The translations under genes and the position numbers were made by a program. DNA of 64,000 bases. It comes from CBDFHJ01 sp965247635 (GTDB lineage: Bacteria > Chloroflexota > Dehalococcoidia > Lucifugimonadales > Australimonadaceae). Under the pieces are notes generated by a model that worked only from the letters and a program-made list of their open reading frames with translations, did not search any database and was not told the DNA's origin. This document shows positions 23,882 through 32,388 of this stretch, piece by piece (position 1 is the stretch's first letter; each line of letters opens with the position of its first letter). The stretch lies in the NCBI GenBank assembly GCA_965247635.1, contig CBDFHJ010000010.1:558001-622000 (forward strand), written 5' to 3'.

Positions 23882-25510
23882 TTGGGGCGTAAGCGGTTGC
23901 TTGTGGCTTCGCTCTCCCATCGTTGGCGCTACGCGTTGGCGACGCTGGTTGTAGCCGTGGGCGTTTCGTGCGCTTCTCCTCCCACTCCAACCCCCACCGC
24001 CACGGCGACGCCCACGCCTGAGCCACCGCCCGTCGGTGTCATCAGAGTAGCAGCCTTTGGCCAGGCGCAAGACCGCGACCTGCACCAGGTGGTGTCCGAG
24101 AGGGCCACCCTGTTCGGTCCCGGACCGGCCTATAGCAGGCTGCTGCGCTACAAAAACGGGCCGGAGGTCCGGCTTCCCAGCATGGCGGTGGAGTGTGACC
24201 TATGTGAGTCGTGGCGGGTGGTGGACCCGCTGACCTATGAGTTTCGTCTGCATCCGGACGCTCGGTGGCAAGACGTCGAGGGTTTCAACGGGAGGCCTGT
24301 AACCGCCGATGACGTGGTGTTCAGCCTGGAGCGTCTGCGGACGCCTGGTTGGCCCCATGCAACCCTTCTGACCGCCGTCCGTGACATAGTCGCGGTGGAC
24401 GAGCAGACGGTCCGTCTGACGCTTCACTACGCCGACCCGGAGCTGCCCCAGGCGTTAGCCAACCCCCACGCCGTCATCGTGGCGCCGGAGATTGCCCAGG
24501 CTGATGGTCTGTCCCAAGGGCCCGTCGTCGGCAGCGGGCCATGGCGTTGGGAGGAACGGGCGTCGGGCCAGATGGACCTTACCGCCTTTGCGGGATACCA
24601 CCGCCCAGGCATCCCGAAACTCAGCGGAGTGCAGATGCTTCTCGTGGACACCCTAACGCAAGGCGCGGCGCTTCTCGCCGTCCATCAGGTGGACATCGCC
24701 CAGGTCCCCGAGGAGAAGTGGGACCAGTTGGAGGCCCAAGGGTTTCGGTCGCGCCTGCTCCCGCGGCAGGGTAGCGGGCTGATGCTCGCTCTGAACGCGG
24801 CGTCGCCTCCCCTCGACCAATTGGAGGTGCGTCAGGCCCTTCTGCTCTCGCTGGACCCGGAGGCCGCGCTGGCGGAGGTGTGGGACGGCCTGGGCCGTGT
24901 GGGGGTGGGCGTGCCCGTGGTCGAGCCCGGCTGGCTGCTGGACGACGATGAGCTTGCGGGGTACTTCGCCCAGCCGGAGCGCGCGGCGCGGCTGCTGACC
25001 GATACGCAGGAGACGCCCGTCCCGCTCACGCTGACGGTCGCCAACTTCGGCGACCGGTACGTCGAGTATGGACGGCTTGTCGCCGAGCAGATGACCAGGG
25101 CGGGCTTCCAGGTGACGGTGGAGCCCCTCAGCCGCTCGCAGTACCTGGCCGCGGTATGGCAGGAGAAGCGTTTCCAGGCTTTCGTAGGGCCCCTACCCCC
25201 CGTGAGCTCGGCCAACTCGTTCCTCCTGCCCCTGCTGCATAGCGGAGGCCAGTGGCACATCACGGGCCATCGGGACCAGGAGCTGGACCGGCTCATCGAG
25301 GAGCAGTCCACGGAGCTGGACGCGGCGCGCCGTGGAGAGCTGCTGCGCCAGATTCAGGGCCGGGTGCTGGAGCAGGGGCTGATGTTCATGCCGGTCATCA
25401 CCGTGGAGCGTTGGGCCTATAGCTCCAGGGTCACGGACTTCCATCCGAACCTGGCGGCGGGCGATGGCGGCTTTTGGCGGACGGTCGGGATAGACGAGGG
25501 CGCTGAATAG
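23882..25510 (+). CDS. Peptide/nickel-type ABC transporter substrate-binding lipoprotein
   Basis: A 542-residue family 5 extracellular solute-binding protein. It has a lipoprotein signal ending GVSCASPP, then a Thr/Pro-rich linker (PTPTPTATATPTPEPPP), then the binding domain with CESWRVVDPLTYEFRLHPDARW and the GRPVTADDVVFSLERLR motif. The start is probably a TTG (23882) or the GTG seven codons later. No permease or ATPase gene is adjacent, so the transporter partner is elsewhere. The ligand may be an oligopeptide or another small solute. Confidence 0.85.
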   Translation: MGRKRLLVASLSHRWRYALATLVVAVGVSCASPPTPTPTATATPTPEPPPVGVIRVAAFGQAQDRDLHQVVSERATLFGPGPAYSRLLRYKNGPEVRLPSMAVECDLCESWRVVDPLTYEFRLHPDARWQDVEGFNGRPVTADDVVFSLERLRTPGWPHATLLTAVRDIVAVDEQTVRLTLHYADPELPQALANPHAVIVAPEIAQADGLSQGPVVGSGPWRWEERASGQMDLTAFAGYHRPGIPKLSGVQMLLVDTLTQGAALLAVHQVDIAQVPEEKWDQLEAQGFRSRLLPRQGSGLMLALNAASPPLDQLEVRQALLLSLDPEAALAEVWDGLGRVGVGVPVVEPGWLLDDDELAGYFAQPERAARLLTDTQETPVPLTLTVANFGDRYVEYGRLVAEQMTRAGFQVTVEPLSRSQYLAAVWQEKRFQAFVGPLPPVSSANSFLLPLLHSGGQWHITGHRDQELDRLIEEQSTELDAARRGELLRQIQGRVLEQGLMFMPVITVERWAYSSRVTDFHPNLAAGDGGFWRTVGIDEGAE

Positions 25511-25542
25511 GGCGAAACCACCGGCTGGAGACCTATGGGGCG

Positions 25543-25571
25543 TTGACGGTGCGCCGGGCGGCCAGTACACT
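25543..25571 (+). promoter_or_regulatory. Predicted promoter for trxA
   Basis: TTGACG (25543-25548), a 17-base spacer and TACACT (25566-25571), about 97 bases upstream of the thioredoxin start. Confidence 0.6.
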
Positions 25572-25668
25572 GGCTCGACACTCATGATGCATCCTACCGA
25601 GAGCTGTGGCATCATAAGTAAGGAACGCCTGGACCGCACCCAGGCAGTTGAACCAGGAGGTATTGGAG

Positions 25669-25998
25669 ATGGCAAAGCCCTTTGCGGTGAGTGACGCGGA
25701 GTTCTCTTCGCAGGTGTTGGACGCTGGGAACCCAGTGCTGGTGGACTTTTGGGCTGACTGGTGCGGTCCCTGTAAGATGATCGCTCCTATCGTAGAGGAG
25801 CTCGCCGAAGAGTACGACGGCCAGGTGATCTTTACCAAGCTGGACGTGGACGCCAACCCAAAGACGGCCATGGAGTTCGGTATTCGGAGCATCCCCACCC
25901 TGCTGTTGTTTAAAGAGGGCAAGGTAGCCGAGCAGGTCATCGGGGCGGTGCCCAAGTCCATGCTCAAGAAGAAGCTGGACAAGGTCCTCAGCGACTAG
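25669..25998 (+). CDS. trxA: Thioredoxin
   Basis: A 109-residue thioredoxin with the active site WADWCGPCKM and the cis-proline segment RSIPTLLLFKEG. It reduces protein disulfides and is the usual electron donor for peroxiredoxins and methionine sulfoxide reductase, both of which are encoded in this window. ATG 25669 follows GGAGG at 8 bases. It has its own promoter and a terminator hairpin, so it is monocistronic. Confidence 0.96.
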   Translation: MAKPFAVSDAEFSSQVLDAGNPVLVDFWADWCGPCKMIAPIVEELAEEYDGQVIFTKLDVDANPKTAMEFGIRSIPTLLLFKEGKVAEQVIGAVPKSMLKKKLDKVLSD

Positions 25999-26026
25999 CT
26001 GAGCGGCCCGCGACTACGACGCAGAA

Positions 26027-26059
26027 GGAAGCGCCCCGACCACGTTGCGGGGCGCTTCC
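26027..26059 (+). terminator. Terminator hairpin after trxA
   Basis: GGAAGCGCCCC pairs perfectly with GGGGCGCTTCC across an 11-base loop. It ends 11 bases before selC, so selC transcription may start from within or read through it. Confidence 0.75.
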
Positions 26060-26070
26060 GGCGTTTGGGG

Positions 26071-26168
26071 GGGAGTGGATGGGTCCCGGTGGGCCTCGCG
26101 GTCTTCAAAACCGTTGCTCCGGCGGCTTCCCGTCGGAGGGAGGGTTCGACCCCCTCGCACTCCCGCCA
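26071..26168 (+). tRNA. selC: Selenocysteine tRNA (anticodon TCA)
   Basis: The 98-base gene has an extended acceptor (GGGAGTG pairing with CACTCCC, discriminator G, encoded CCA), a D arm GGTCCCGGTGGGCC like bacterial tRNA-Sec, and an anticodon loop CTTCAAA with TCA at 26105-26107. A long variable arm (CTCCGGC to GTCGGAG) and a T arm GAGGG/CCCTC around TTCGACC follow. The long acceptor-T helix and long extra arm are diagnostic of tRNA-Sec rather than a suppressor tRNA. The eighth acceptor pair looks like G-G, a small irregularity. It implies that selA, selB and selD exist elsewhere in this genome. Confidence 0.92.
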
Positions 26169-26496
26169 GGTAACGGCCGGGTGAATGGCCTTTGGGCATT
26201 GAACCACCTGTGGGCCGGTTGCTAACTTCAAACGCCAAATGGTCACGGTGATGTTCTCTGCCCTGGCTTTGGACTAGGCTAGTCCCCGGTCTGACTTTGT
26301 CATGCCAGAGCCCCATCACGCTTCGCCTGTAGAACATCAAGCGCATCGCCATGGACTACGAGTGCACTTAAAAAGTGTCCGTCCTCCGCCACTAGCAGTC
26401 CGTCTGAATCCTGCCCGCGCCACTTTTGAATAGCCAGGCGCGCGCCGGGAGCATTGCGTTGAAAGCCCCCAGTACCAGTAGGTCATAACTGCAATT
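26169..26496. other. Intergenic region downstream of selC
   Basis: These 328 bases have no credible gene on either strand. There is no integrase remnant or recognisable repeat; only short self-complementary stretches are visible. Confidence 0.4.
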
Positions 26497-26748
26497 CTAA
26501 TAGGGCAGATAGGGGGGCAACTCGGTTACGATTCCCACGATTAAAGTGATGCCAAAAGTGATGACGACTACGACGACAGTGAAAAGTAGAACGATTTCAA
26601 GTATGGAACCTCCGGGTATCTCTGGCTGGCCAACAGGCGATACCCCAAAAGGATTCACCGGGGCCGAGTCCTTGGGTTGGGAGTCATAAACAGTTAGGTT
26701 GGGCCGAGGCTCTGTCACTCCATCCCAAATACGCTGCAGTAAGCTCAC
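26497..26748 (-). CDS. Small single-pass membrane protein
   Basis: An 83-residue hypothetical protein. The start is a GTG (26748) with GGAGG six bases upstream. The N-terminal half is polar (QRIWDGVTEPRPNLTVYDS), and the C-terminal third is one strong transmembrane helix (EIVLLFTVVVVVITFGITL) ending in a short PPYLPY tail. I recognise no family. It lies alone in the accessory block between selC and the first Rieske gene. Confidence 0.5.
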   Translation of the reverse strand: MSLLQRIWDGVTEPRPNLTVYDSQPKDSAPVNPFGVSPVGQPEIPGGSILEIVLLFTVVVVVITFGITLIVGIVTELPPYLPY

Positions 26749-27029
26749 CACGCACCTCCAATCTGAGCACCCCTCCCAGCCTAGATTAGGCCGTTGAGTG
26801 CCTTTGGCTTCGGATGGAGTGGATTGTGATGGGTACGCTGCGTTGCCGCAATGCGTCTTGCCTAATAGCGGCATAAGCAGCGCTAACAGTAGGCGGCGCG
26901 CTAGGAGCGCTGCTCTGCCAGGAAGACCAGCGGAACGTGCGACGTGCGCTGGGCGCACCTGCGACGCGCGCCAGGATATGCGATCGACGCTTATACACGT
27001 ACAGCCCGGTGTCGCAAACAGCGGCAGTA

Positions 27030-27054
27030 CCGGGCCCGCCGCAGGCGGGCCCGG
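27030..27054. terminator. Perfect GC-rich hairpin
   Basis: An 11-base stem (CCGGGCCCGCC/GGCGGGCCCGG) with a GCA loop. It lies in the 400-base gap between the small membrane protein gene and the Rieske gene. There is no T run on either side, so its role is open. Confidence 0.45.
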
Positions 27055-27095
27055 GGAGTGGTTCTTGCTTGTTGTAGGGTCTATTCACAGCAGAA

Positions 27096-27121
27096 ACCTC
27101 CCTCAATCAACCAAGGGAGGT
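27096..27121 (-). terminator. Probable terminator after Rieske paralog 1
   Basis: ACCTCCCT pairs with AGGGAGGT across a 10-base loop. On the minus strand it is followed by TTTCTGCTG, about 35 bases after the stop codon. Confidence 0.55.
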
Positions 27122-27155
27122 CCCTGCTACTCAGTCCGGTTGTGGTTTTAGGCTG

Positions 27156-28541
27156 TTACGGCCACAGCCCCTTGTCGCGCAGGTCGCCCCAACTCTCCGC
27201 CTGCATCAACTGCACCCAGAAGTCGTAGGCGCCGCGCTGGTTTTGCTCCGATGGGCTGCGTTGCGGCCCTCCCCCCTTCGCGGTAAGCACCCCGTCCTGG
27301 GGCAGCCCGTGCTTCTCAAACAGCGGGTGGCCCTTCTGCTCACGGCTCAGGCCCAAGGAGTAGTCGTACGGATAGCGCCGCGCGATGGTCCCCTTGCTGG
27401 CCTTGTGGGCGTAGTTCCAGTTCTCCATGTCGTCGGACTCGGTAAGCCCCGCCGGCCCGCCGTAGCGCATGAAGTAGTGTCGCAAGGCGTCTTTTGCCTC
27501 CTGCGGCATGTCGTGGTGCACCCAGTACCACCGCCAGCACTCCGTCCAATCGGCCCCGGCGGGGTGCCACACGCAGATGCTCATGTTGGTGCCCTGGGTG
27601 CTGTTGGGAAAGATGTTGCCGTTCCCCGGCCGGAGCCGGGAGTTTGCTCCCAGCACTTCCCGACGCCGCATGTGGGCGTTCCGGGAGTACTCCTCAGTCA
27701 CTGGGTCCTGGAAGGTGGCGGCGTACTCCAGGTCTTCAGTCGCTATCTTGATGCCAAGCTGGCCGGAGCCGTGGTGCGAGACGTCGAAATTCGCGGAGCT
27801 TTCTGAGGCCCTCAAAACGTTGGCTTGAGTCCGGCCCTGCCCTCCACCGGGGTTGATGCCCACAATCTGGACCGACTGGTGGGTCGGGATGCCGTGGTAG
27901 CCATCGCCCAGGAAGTTCTCGGCCCCAAACTTCCAGTTGGCCGAGAACAGCCACTTGACCAGCCCGAGCACCTCGATATCAGCCTTGTTCCCGTCGGGCT
28001 TGTCCAGGTGCATGTCCATGCCAAACTTGGTGTCGCCCATGTACTCGGCGAGGGGCGGCGCCTCGGGGTCCCACGTGGCCCATATGGTCCCTTTGTAGTT
28101 CTCCATCTGCGCGACCTCAACGAGGCCCCACTGCGACTTGTCCAGCTCCTCCCGGTACGCATCCTTGTACCGCGGCACGCCTACCAGACTCCCGTCGCCC
28201 GCGTAGCTCCACCCGTGGTACGGACACGTGAACACCGGCGTGTTCCCCTCGTCGTACCGGCATACCTTCATTCCCCGGTGCCGGCATGAGTTCAGGAACA
28301 CGTGAATCGTGTTGTCGCGGTCGCGGCTCAGGATGACCGACTCCTCCCCCATGCGCGAGACGAAGTAGTCGCCGGGCTTCTTCACCTGGTCCTCGAACCC
28401 CACGAAGAGCCAGCAGCGGGCGAACACCCGCTCCTTCTCGATCTCGTACAGCTCCGCGTCCACGAAGATGTCCCGGCTCACCAGGCCCTTCGTCCTATCC
28501 ACCAGCGCCGTGCCGTTCCAAAGTCCGGTCTCAAGTGCCAT
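27156..28541 (-). CDS. Rieske ring-hydroxylating oxygenase alpha subunit, paralog 1
   Basis: A 461-residue alpha subunit of an aromatic-ring-hydroxylating (Rieske non-haem iron) oxygenase. The Rieske [2Fe-2S] ligands are C86 and H88 (NSCRHRGMKVC) and C106 and H109 (FTCPYHGWSY). The catalytic iron site is H216 and H221 in GDGYHGIPTHQS with the Asp of LTESDDMENW near residue 370; D213 is the likely electron bridge. Such enzymes add O2 to aromatic or similar substrates using electrons from a separate reductase. No beta subunit, ferredoxin or reductase gene is adjacent. Start ATG has GAGGAGGAG upstream. It is one of five paralogs in the window with a shared promoter type. Confidence 0.92.
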   Translation of the reverse strand: MALETGLWNGTALVDRTKGLVSRDIFVDAELYEIEKERVFARCWLFVGFEDQVKKPGDYFVSRMGEESVILSRDRDNTIHVFLNSCRHRGMKVCRYDEGNTPVFTCPYHGWSYAGDGSLVGVPRYKDAYREELDKSQWGLVEVAQMENYKGTIWATWDPEAPPLAEYMGDTKFGMDMHLDKPDGNKADIEVLGLVKWLFSANWKFGAENFLGDGYHGIPTHQSVQIVGINPGGGQGRTQANVLRASESSANFDVSHHGSGQLGIKIATEDLEYAATFQDPVTEEYSRNAHMRRREVLGANSRLRPGNGNIFPNSTQGTNMSICVWHPAGADWTECWRWYWVHHDMPQEAKDALRHYFMRYGGPAGLTESDDMENWNYAHKASKGTIARRYPYDYSLGLSREQKGHPLFEKHGLPQDGVLTAKGGGPQRSPSEQNQRGAYDFWVQLMQAESWGDLRDKGLWP

Positions 28542-28611
28542 TTCGCTCCTCCTCTAGCCGCATAAGGACACATGCGCGGCGATATCGCCGGCAACGCTTG
28601 CAGTTGAGAGG

Positions 28612-28640
28612 AACCTACTCTCGGTGTTGGAGCGTGTCAA
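28612..28640 (-). promoter_or_regulatory. Shared-type promoter of Rieske paralog 1
   Basis: On the minus strand TTGACA (28635-28640), a 17-base spacer ending GAGAG, and TAGGTT (28612-28617), about 70 bases upstream of the ATG. The same arrangement stands before all five Rieske genes. Confidence 0.75.
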
Positions 28641-28767
28641 GCAGACGGGACCACGCCGCCGTGGCCATGGGCCACGCGGAGGCAGCGAACCTCGACTCGG
28701 CGGGACGACGGCCAAGAGAAGGTAAGGTCTTGGGGTCCGGGGAGCTAGCCCGGCGCTTCGACGGAGG

Positions 28768-28822
28768 CGGCGAAGGAGCGGCAGACGGGGCAGCGCACCT
28801 CGCAAGCGCGGCAGCGACAGTG
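28768..28822 (-). pseudogene. Fragment duplicated from the 3' end of the cysteine-rich gene
   Basis: These 55 bases match 29592-29646, the end of the nearby cysteine-rich gene, at about 49 of 55 positions. On the minus strand they still read CRCRACEVRCPVCRSF. There is no start codon or remaining gene body, so it is a displaced tail, probably left by a local rearrangement next to msrA. Confidence 0.65.
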
Positions 28823-28846
28823 CTACGTGGCTGTACGCCCTCGACG

Positions 28847-29407
28847 CTAGCGTAACCGCGCCGTCGTCGGCTTTAGCATCCCGGCGTGCTTGGTGCGGAA
28901 GGCGGCCAGCTTCGGCGCGATGAGCACCTGGCAGTAGGGCGCTTCCCGGTTGCGCCGGTAATACTCGCGGTGGTGCTCCTCCGCCGGGTAGAAAGCGGCA
29001 AGCGGTACCAGCTCAGTCACTATCGGCCGGTCCCAGACGCCCGCCGCGCTCAGCTCCGCCATCACCTCTCTGGCCACCACCCCCTGCTCCGGCGTGTCGA
29101 AGAAGATCGCCGAGCGGTACTGGGTGCCGACGTCGGGGCCTTGGCGATTCAGGGTAGTCGGGTCGTGGGAGGCGAAGAAGAGCCCGAGCACCTCCTGGAA
29201 CGAGAGCACGCTGGGGTCGTAGGTGACTTGGACCGCTTCGGCGTGCCCCGTGGCCCCGGTACAGACCGCCTCGTAAGAGGGGTCGGGCACGTGGCCACCG
29301 ATGTAGCCGGACCGCACCTGCTCCATGCCGCGGACTTCCTCGAAAACGGCCTCCAGGCACCAGAAGCACCCTCCGGCCAGGGTCGCTACCTCACGATGCA
29401 TCTCCAT
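28847..29407 (-). CDS. msrA: Peptide-methionine (S)-S-oxide reductase
   Basis: A 186-residue MsrA that reduces the S-epimer of methionine sulfoxide. The catalytic cysteine is in ATLAGGCFWCLEAVFEEV, followed by RSGYIGGHVPDPSYEAVCTG and DPTTLNRQGPDVGTQYRSA, all family hallmarks. It probably uses the thioredoxin encoded at 25.7 kb. ATG 29407 is chosen where the family begins; further upstream in-frame codons are not supported. Here the catalytic residue is cysteine, not selenocysteine, despite the nearby selC. Confidence 0.94.
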   Translation of the reverse strand: MEMHREVATLAGGCFWCLEAVFEEVRGMEQVRSGYIGGHVPDPSYEAVCTGATGHAEAVQVTYDPSVLSFQEVLGLFFASHDPTTLNRQGPDVGTQYRSAIFFDTPEQGVVAREVMAELSAAGVWDRPIVTELVPLAAFYPAEEHHREYYRRNREAPYCQVLIAPKLAAFRTKHAGMLKPTTARLR

Positions 29408-29550
29408 ACGCCCCTCTCTGCCATGGCCTAAGATGCGGGTTGCGTTAGCGCGATGTTGTTGGCCCTCTTGGCATCGGACTGGCGTCCCGGGGTAGCCGGA
29501 CGTCGCAGCGTCGTCAACGCGGGGGAGAGAGCCTGGGGACCTGGTGCGCG

Positions 29551-29892
29551 TTAGACAGGCGTCTGGCCACCGTTGGCCTCGTGCGCAACCGCGGCGAAGG
29601 ATTGGCAGACAAGGCAGCGCGCCTCGCAAGCGCGGCAACGACAGTGGCTATCGACGTCGAACACCGGCCTGAGCAGCGCGCGCACCACGTCGGCAGGGGA
29701 TATGTTGGCCGCCTCTGCTTCGGCAATACGCTGGGCCACCGCCTCAGCCCCGCTGGCTAGCTCCGTGTCGCTCAGGTCGCTTGGGCCGCCATAGATGAAC
29801 TTGACGACCATCCTGCGCAGCGCATGGTCAGAGAAATGCGCTGACGCGCCTTTCGCGTCCGGTCCCCGTAACTGCCCAATTACAGTAGCCAT
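29551..29892 (-). CDS. Cysteine-rich hypothetical protein
   Basis: A 113-residue protein without a family I can name. ATG 29892 has GGAGG six bases upstream. The N-terminal part is helical with SDHALRRMVVKFIYGGP and a run of Glu/Ala (AEAVAQRIAEAEAANIS). The C-terminus carries a cysteine cluster, HCRCRACEARCLVCQSF, that could bind zinc or an iron-sulfur cluster. It lies upstream of msrA in the same direction. Its last 55 bases are duplicated at 28768-28822. Confidence 0.6.
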   Translation of the reverse strand: MATVIGQLRGPDAKGASAHFSDHALRRMVVKFIYGGPSDLSDTELASGAEAVAQRIAEAEAANISPADVVRALLRPVFDVDSHCRCRACEARCLVCQSFAAVAHEANGGQTPV

Positions 29893-30026
29893 CTTCACCC
29901 TCCTCTAGCACCAGTACCACCCCTCTATAACAAAATACGACCGACGGAAGGAAAAGGTATAGCCCTTAAGGGTGATCTTTCGGGTGAATAAAGTGGTATC
30001 TCGTGGAAGACCCCAAGCAGCCGCGG

Positions 30027-30068
30027 ACCGTTGCTCGGGCGGTTTTCGGGTCGGAGGGAGGGTTCGAC
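30027..30068 (+). repeat. Partial copy of selC (variable arm to T loop), copy 1
   Basis: ACCGTTGCTC, then GTCGGAGGGAGGGTTCGAC, matches selC positions 26110-26150 with one gap and a few changes, in the same direction. It diverges after the T loop. Confidence 0.75.
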
Positions 30069-30131
30069 GCGTGACCGATGCGTCATGTAGGACCTTGACC
30101 GCCGCAGGGCGTGAGATGAGAAACTGTCTCT

Positions 30132-30668
30132 ATGGGAAAGCCCCAGAAAACTGACCTTCGCCTTGTAGCTCGCAATCAGGAGGGCCAGTTCGCATTGCTA
30201 TTGCACGTGACTATCCGTGGGCTTGATCTATATGTTGGTGGGGGTGTGGTCCGGACTTCAATCCATGAGAGCGGTGTCCACCACATGCGTGTAGACCTCG
30301 ACCGGGGTCGCACACGGCTCCCCAGTCCCACAAAGATGAAGCTGGCTGAAATGCAAGGTTTCCAGCGACTTCCGGGGGTCGGCGCCGGTCAGACGGCTTT
30401 CAACTATAATCTGAAGCCCGACGAGCCTGGGAGGCGCACCACTGTGGTGGACTTCAACGGCGTTACAGTCCACGGCATAGAGGCATTCGCCATCGAGAAA
30501 GGACGAGACGACCTTATACAGGCTGTACTGAGAGAACGCAAGGGGCTCCGCATACTAGGATACGTATTATCCGATTGGACCGAGCCCATGCTTTTAGCTT
30601 ACGCGTACACCTTGAAGGACCCTACGAGACTGCCACAGCACCACAGCGGCCTCTTGTTGCGAGCTTAG
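30132..30668 (+). CDS. Hypothetical protein in the accessory block
   Basis: A 178-residue protein with no domain I recognise. It begins MGKPQKTDLRLVARNQEGQF, has no signal peptide or membrane segment, and looks like a mixed alpha/beta soluble protein (TVVDFNGVTVHGIEAFAIE). Codon use and GC content are lower than in the flanking metabolic genes, consistent with acquired DNA. It lies between the two partial selC copies. No convincing Shine-Dalgarno sequence is visible before the ATG. Confidence 0.5.
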   Translation: MGKPQKTDLRLVARNQEGQFALLLHVTIRGLDLYVGGGVVRTSIHESGVHHMRVDLDRGRTRLPSPTKMKLAEMQGFQRLPGVGAGQTAFNYNLKPDEPGRRTTVVDFNGVTVHGIEAFAIEKGRDDLIQAVLRERKGLRILGYVLSDWTEPMLLAYAYTLKDPTRLPQHHSGLLLRA

Positions 30669-30733
30669 GGCGTGGGTTGCAGCAGCTCTCTGGTGCTTAC
30701 GCGTAGCGCGGGCCGTTGCAGTTAGCACTGTCA

Positions 30734-30761
30734 GCGTGCTTGGTGCGGAAGGCGGCCAGCT
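30734..30761 (-). repeat. 28-base duplicate of the msrA 3' end
   Basis: Identical over 28 bases to 28884-28911 inside msrA (codons near KLAAFRTKHA). It is a displaced scrap next to the Gfo/Idh/MocA gene, another sign of local rearrangement. Confidence 0.65.
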
Positions 30762-30766
30762 CCAAC

Positions 30767-31873
30767 TCACAACGAGACGACCTGTTGCCGTCCTTCATCC
30801 GACGCTCGCTGGATAGTGTTCAGGAGCTTATGCAGCCGTACCGCCGTGTCGAAGCTCGGCTCCGCCTGTTGCCCAGTGCGAATGGCCTCCGCCAGGCGAC
30901 GGTGCATCTGGGCCGCGTTGAAGGGGGTACCTTGAGGGACCCCCTCGGGCACCCAGGTTAGGCGGTCCGGGATAGGGAGCTCCTGGAGTGTGGAGTCTCC
31001 CGCCTTGCCTCCCAGAAGGCGGGGCCACTCTCGGTGCACGGGCACCTGGGATGTCATTACCAGCGTGCCTTCCCGTCCGTAGACCTCCAGCCTGTAGCCG
31101 CTAGCGTGGGCGGAAACGCGACCGGATACGTGTACTGAGGCAACCGCGCCTCCCTCGAGGCGACCGCTGACAAGGACGTTATCGGGTGCCGTCACGCCCA
31201 GGGTTTGCCCAGTTTCTACCATGTCCCACTGGCTGATCTGGGCACTGACCACCGCCGAAAGCTCGCTGAACTCCCCCAGGCAATGACAGAAGATATCGGT
31301 GGCGTGACCGAAGTGGACGGTGAGCGTGCTGTAGCCCGAGCTTGGGTCTGCTTGCCATGCCATGTTGGTGCTACGTGGCGGCCTGCCCTCTGTGAACTGG
31401 ACCATATTGCACGCCAGGACCTCCCCAACGTACCCTTCCTCGACCAGCTCCTTCAGCCGCAGATGGACGGGTGAGGCGCGGGCCTGAAGGCCCACCATGG
31501 CGCGGAGCCCCTTGGCCCGGGCCAGGTCCGCCATCTCCTGGGCCTGCTGAAGGTTGGCGGCCAGGGGCCATTCGCAGTAGACGTGTTTCCCCGCGTTCAG
31601 GGCATCCATGGTGATCTGATAGTGGGTGGGCACCTTGACTGAGACCACCACCACGTCGATCTCCGGGTGGTTCACCATTTCCCGATGGTCATGGAAGGCC
31701 AGGCGTGCGCCGAACTTCTCCGCCGAGGCCCGGGCCGAGTCCTCGTGGGTGGTGCACACGGCGGTCAGCTCGTACTCCGGCAGGGCCTTTATCGCGGGGA
31801 CATGGGTCTGAGGTCCCCACCCGGCGTTGATACTGGCGCCGACGATGCCTACCCGTAACCGCTCATCAGTCAT
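30767..31873 (-). CDS. Gfo/Idh/MocA-family protein, Gal80-like
   Basis: A 368-residue NAD(P)-binding Rossmann protein of the Gfo/Idh/MocA family. The N-terminal cofactor site is RVGIVGASINAGWGPQTH, followed by HYQITMDALNAGKHVYCEWP. Most members have a catalytic Lys in an EKP motif; here it reads EWP, as in the yeast regulator Gal80, so classical dehydrogenase activity is doubtful. It may bind a sugar or cofactor as a sensor, or act as an atypical oxidoreductase. It stands alone between intergenic repeats. Confidence 0.82.
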   Translation of the reverse strand: MTDERLRVGIVGASINAGWGPQTHVPAIKALPEYELTAVCTTHEDSARASAEKFGARLAFHDHREMVNHPEIDVVVVSVKVPTHYQITMDALNAGKHVYCEWPLAANLQQAQEMADLARAKGLRAMVGLQARASPVHLRLKELVEEGYVGEVLACNMVQFTEGRPPRSTNMAWQADPSSGYSTLTVHFGHATDIFCHCLGEFSELSAVVSAQISQWDMVETGQTLGVTAPDNVLVSGRLEGGAVASVHVSGRVSAHASGYRLEVYGREGTLVMTSQVPVHREWPRLLGGKAGDSTLQELPIPDRLTWVPEGVPQGTPFNAAQMHRRLAEAIRTGQQAEPSFDTAVRLHKLLNTIQRASDEGRQQVVSL

Positions 31874-32388
31874 AGCCCCCTCCTTCGTTCACCGAGAAGT
31901 ACGGGCCCCTCTCGCAGAGTCGCGTCGGATAGGAAAAAGCCCTGGATTATCCGCACTTTAGCATCGGGTGGTCCGGACTGCCCGCCGCCGGTCAACTCGC
32001 CTCAGTGATGTCGGTGGAGGTGAGCTAGCGGGTGAGTCAGTCCCCACAGGTCGGGACATAATCCGCTCATCCTTCGACAAGCTCTCCGACTTCGCCAGGA
32101 GTCTCGATGAGCGAAGCATCATCGGACAGGACGAGTGGATTTTCCCCGTTCGTGGTGAGCCCTTCGACTTCGCTTAGAGCCTGCCCTAAGCCTGCCGAAG
32201 GGACAGGCCTGTCGAACCATGAACGGTCCGAAGGACTTCGGACTCCTTCGGAGGGCTCTGCAACTCCCCCACATTTATTGAACGGATTAGTGACTCAGGG
32301 TACTAGCTCAACGGCGGATTCAGCGCGGCTAGATAACGGGCCTGCTAGAGAGAACAGGCCGGTACCAGACGTACAGCTTGCATCGGCC
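31874..32388. repeat. Repeat-filled intergenic region
   Basis: This 515-base stretch without a gene holds pieces of common intergenic repeats: CTTCGACAAGCTCTCCGACTT near 32073, a CGTTCGTGGTGAGCC and CTGTCGAACCATGAACG pair (about 32148-32224), and the palindrome CCGAAGGACTTCGG near 32229, also seen near 44370 and 60600. A small hairpin GGCCTG/CAGGCC lies near 32340-32360. Confidence 0.55.

Noticed and set aside
28847..29407. MsrA as a selenoprotein
   Set aside because: The catalytic codon encodes Cys in GGCFWC and the frame is open without TGA.
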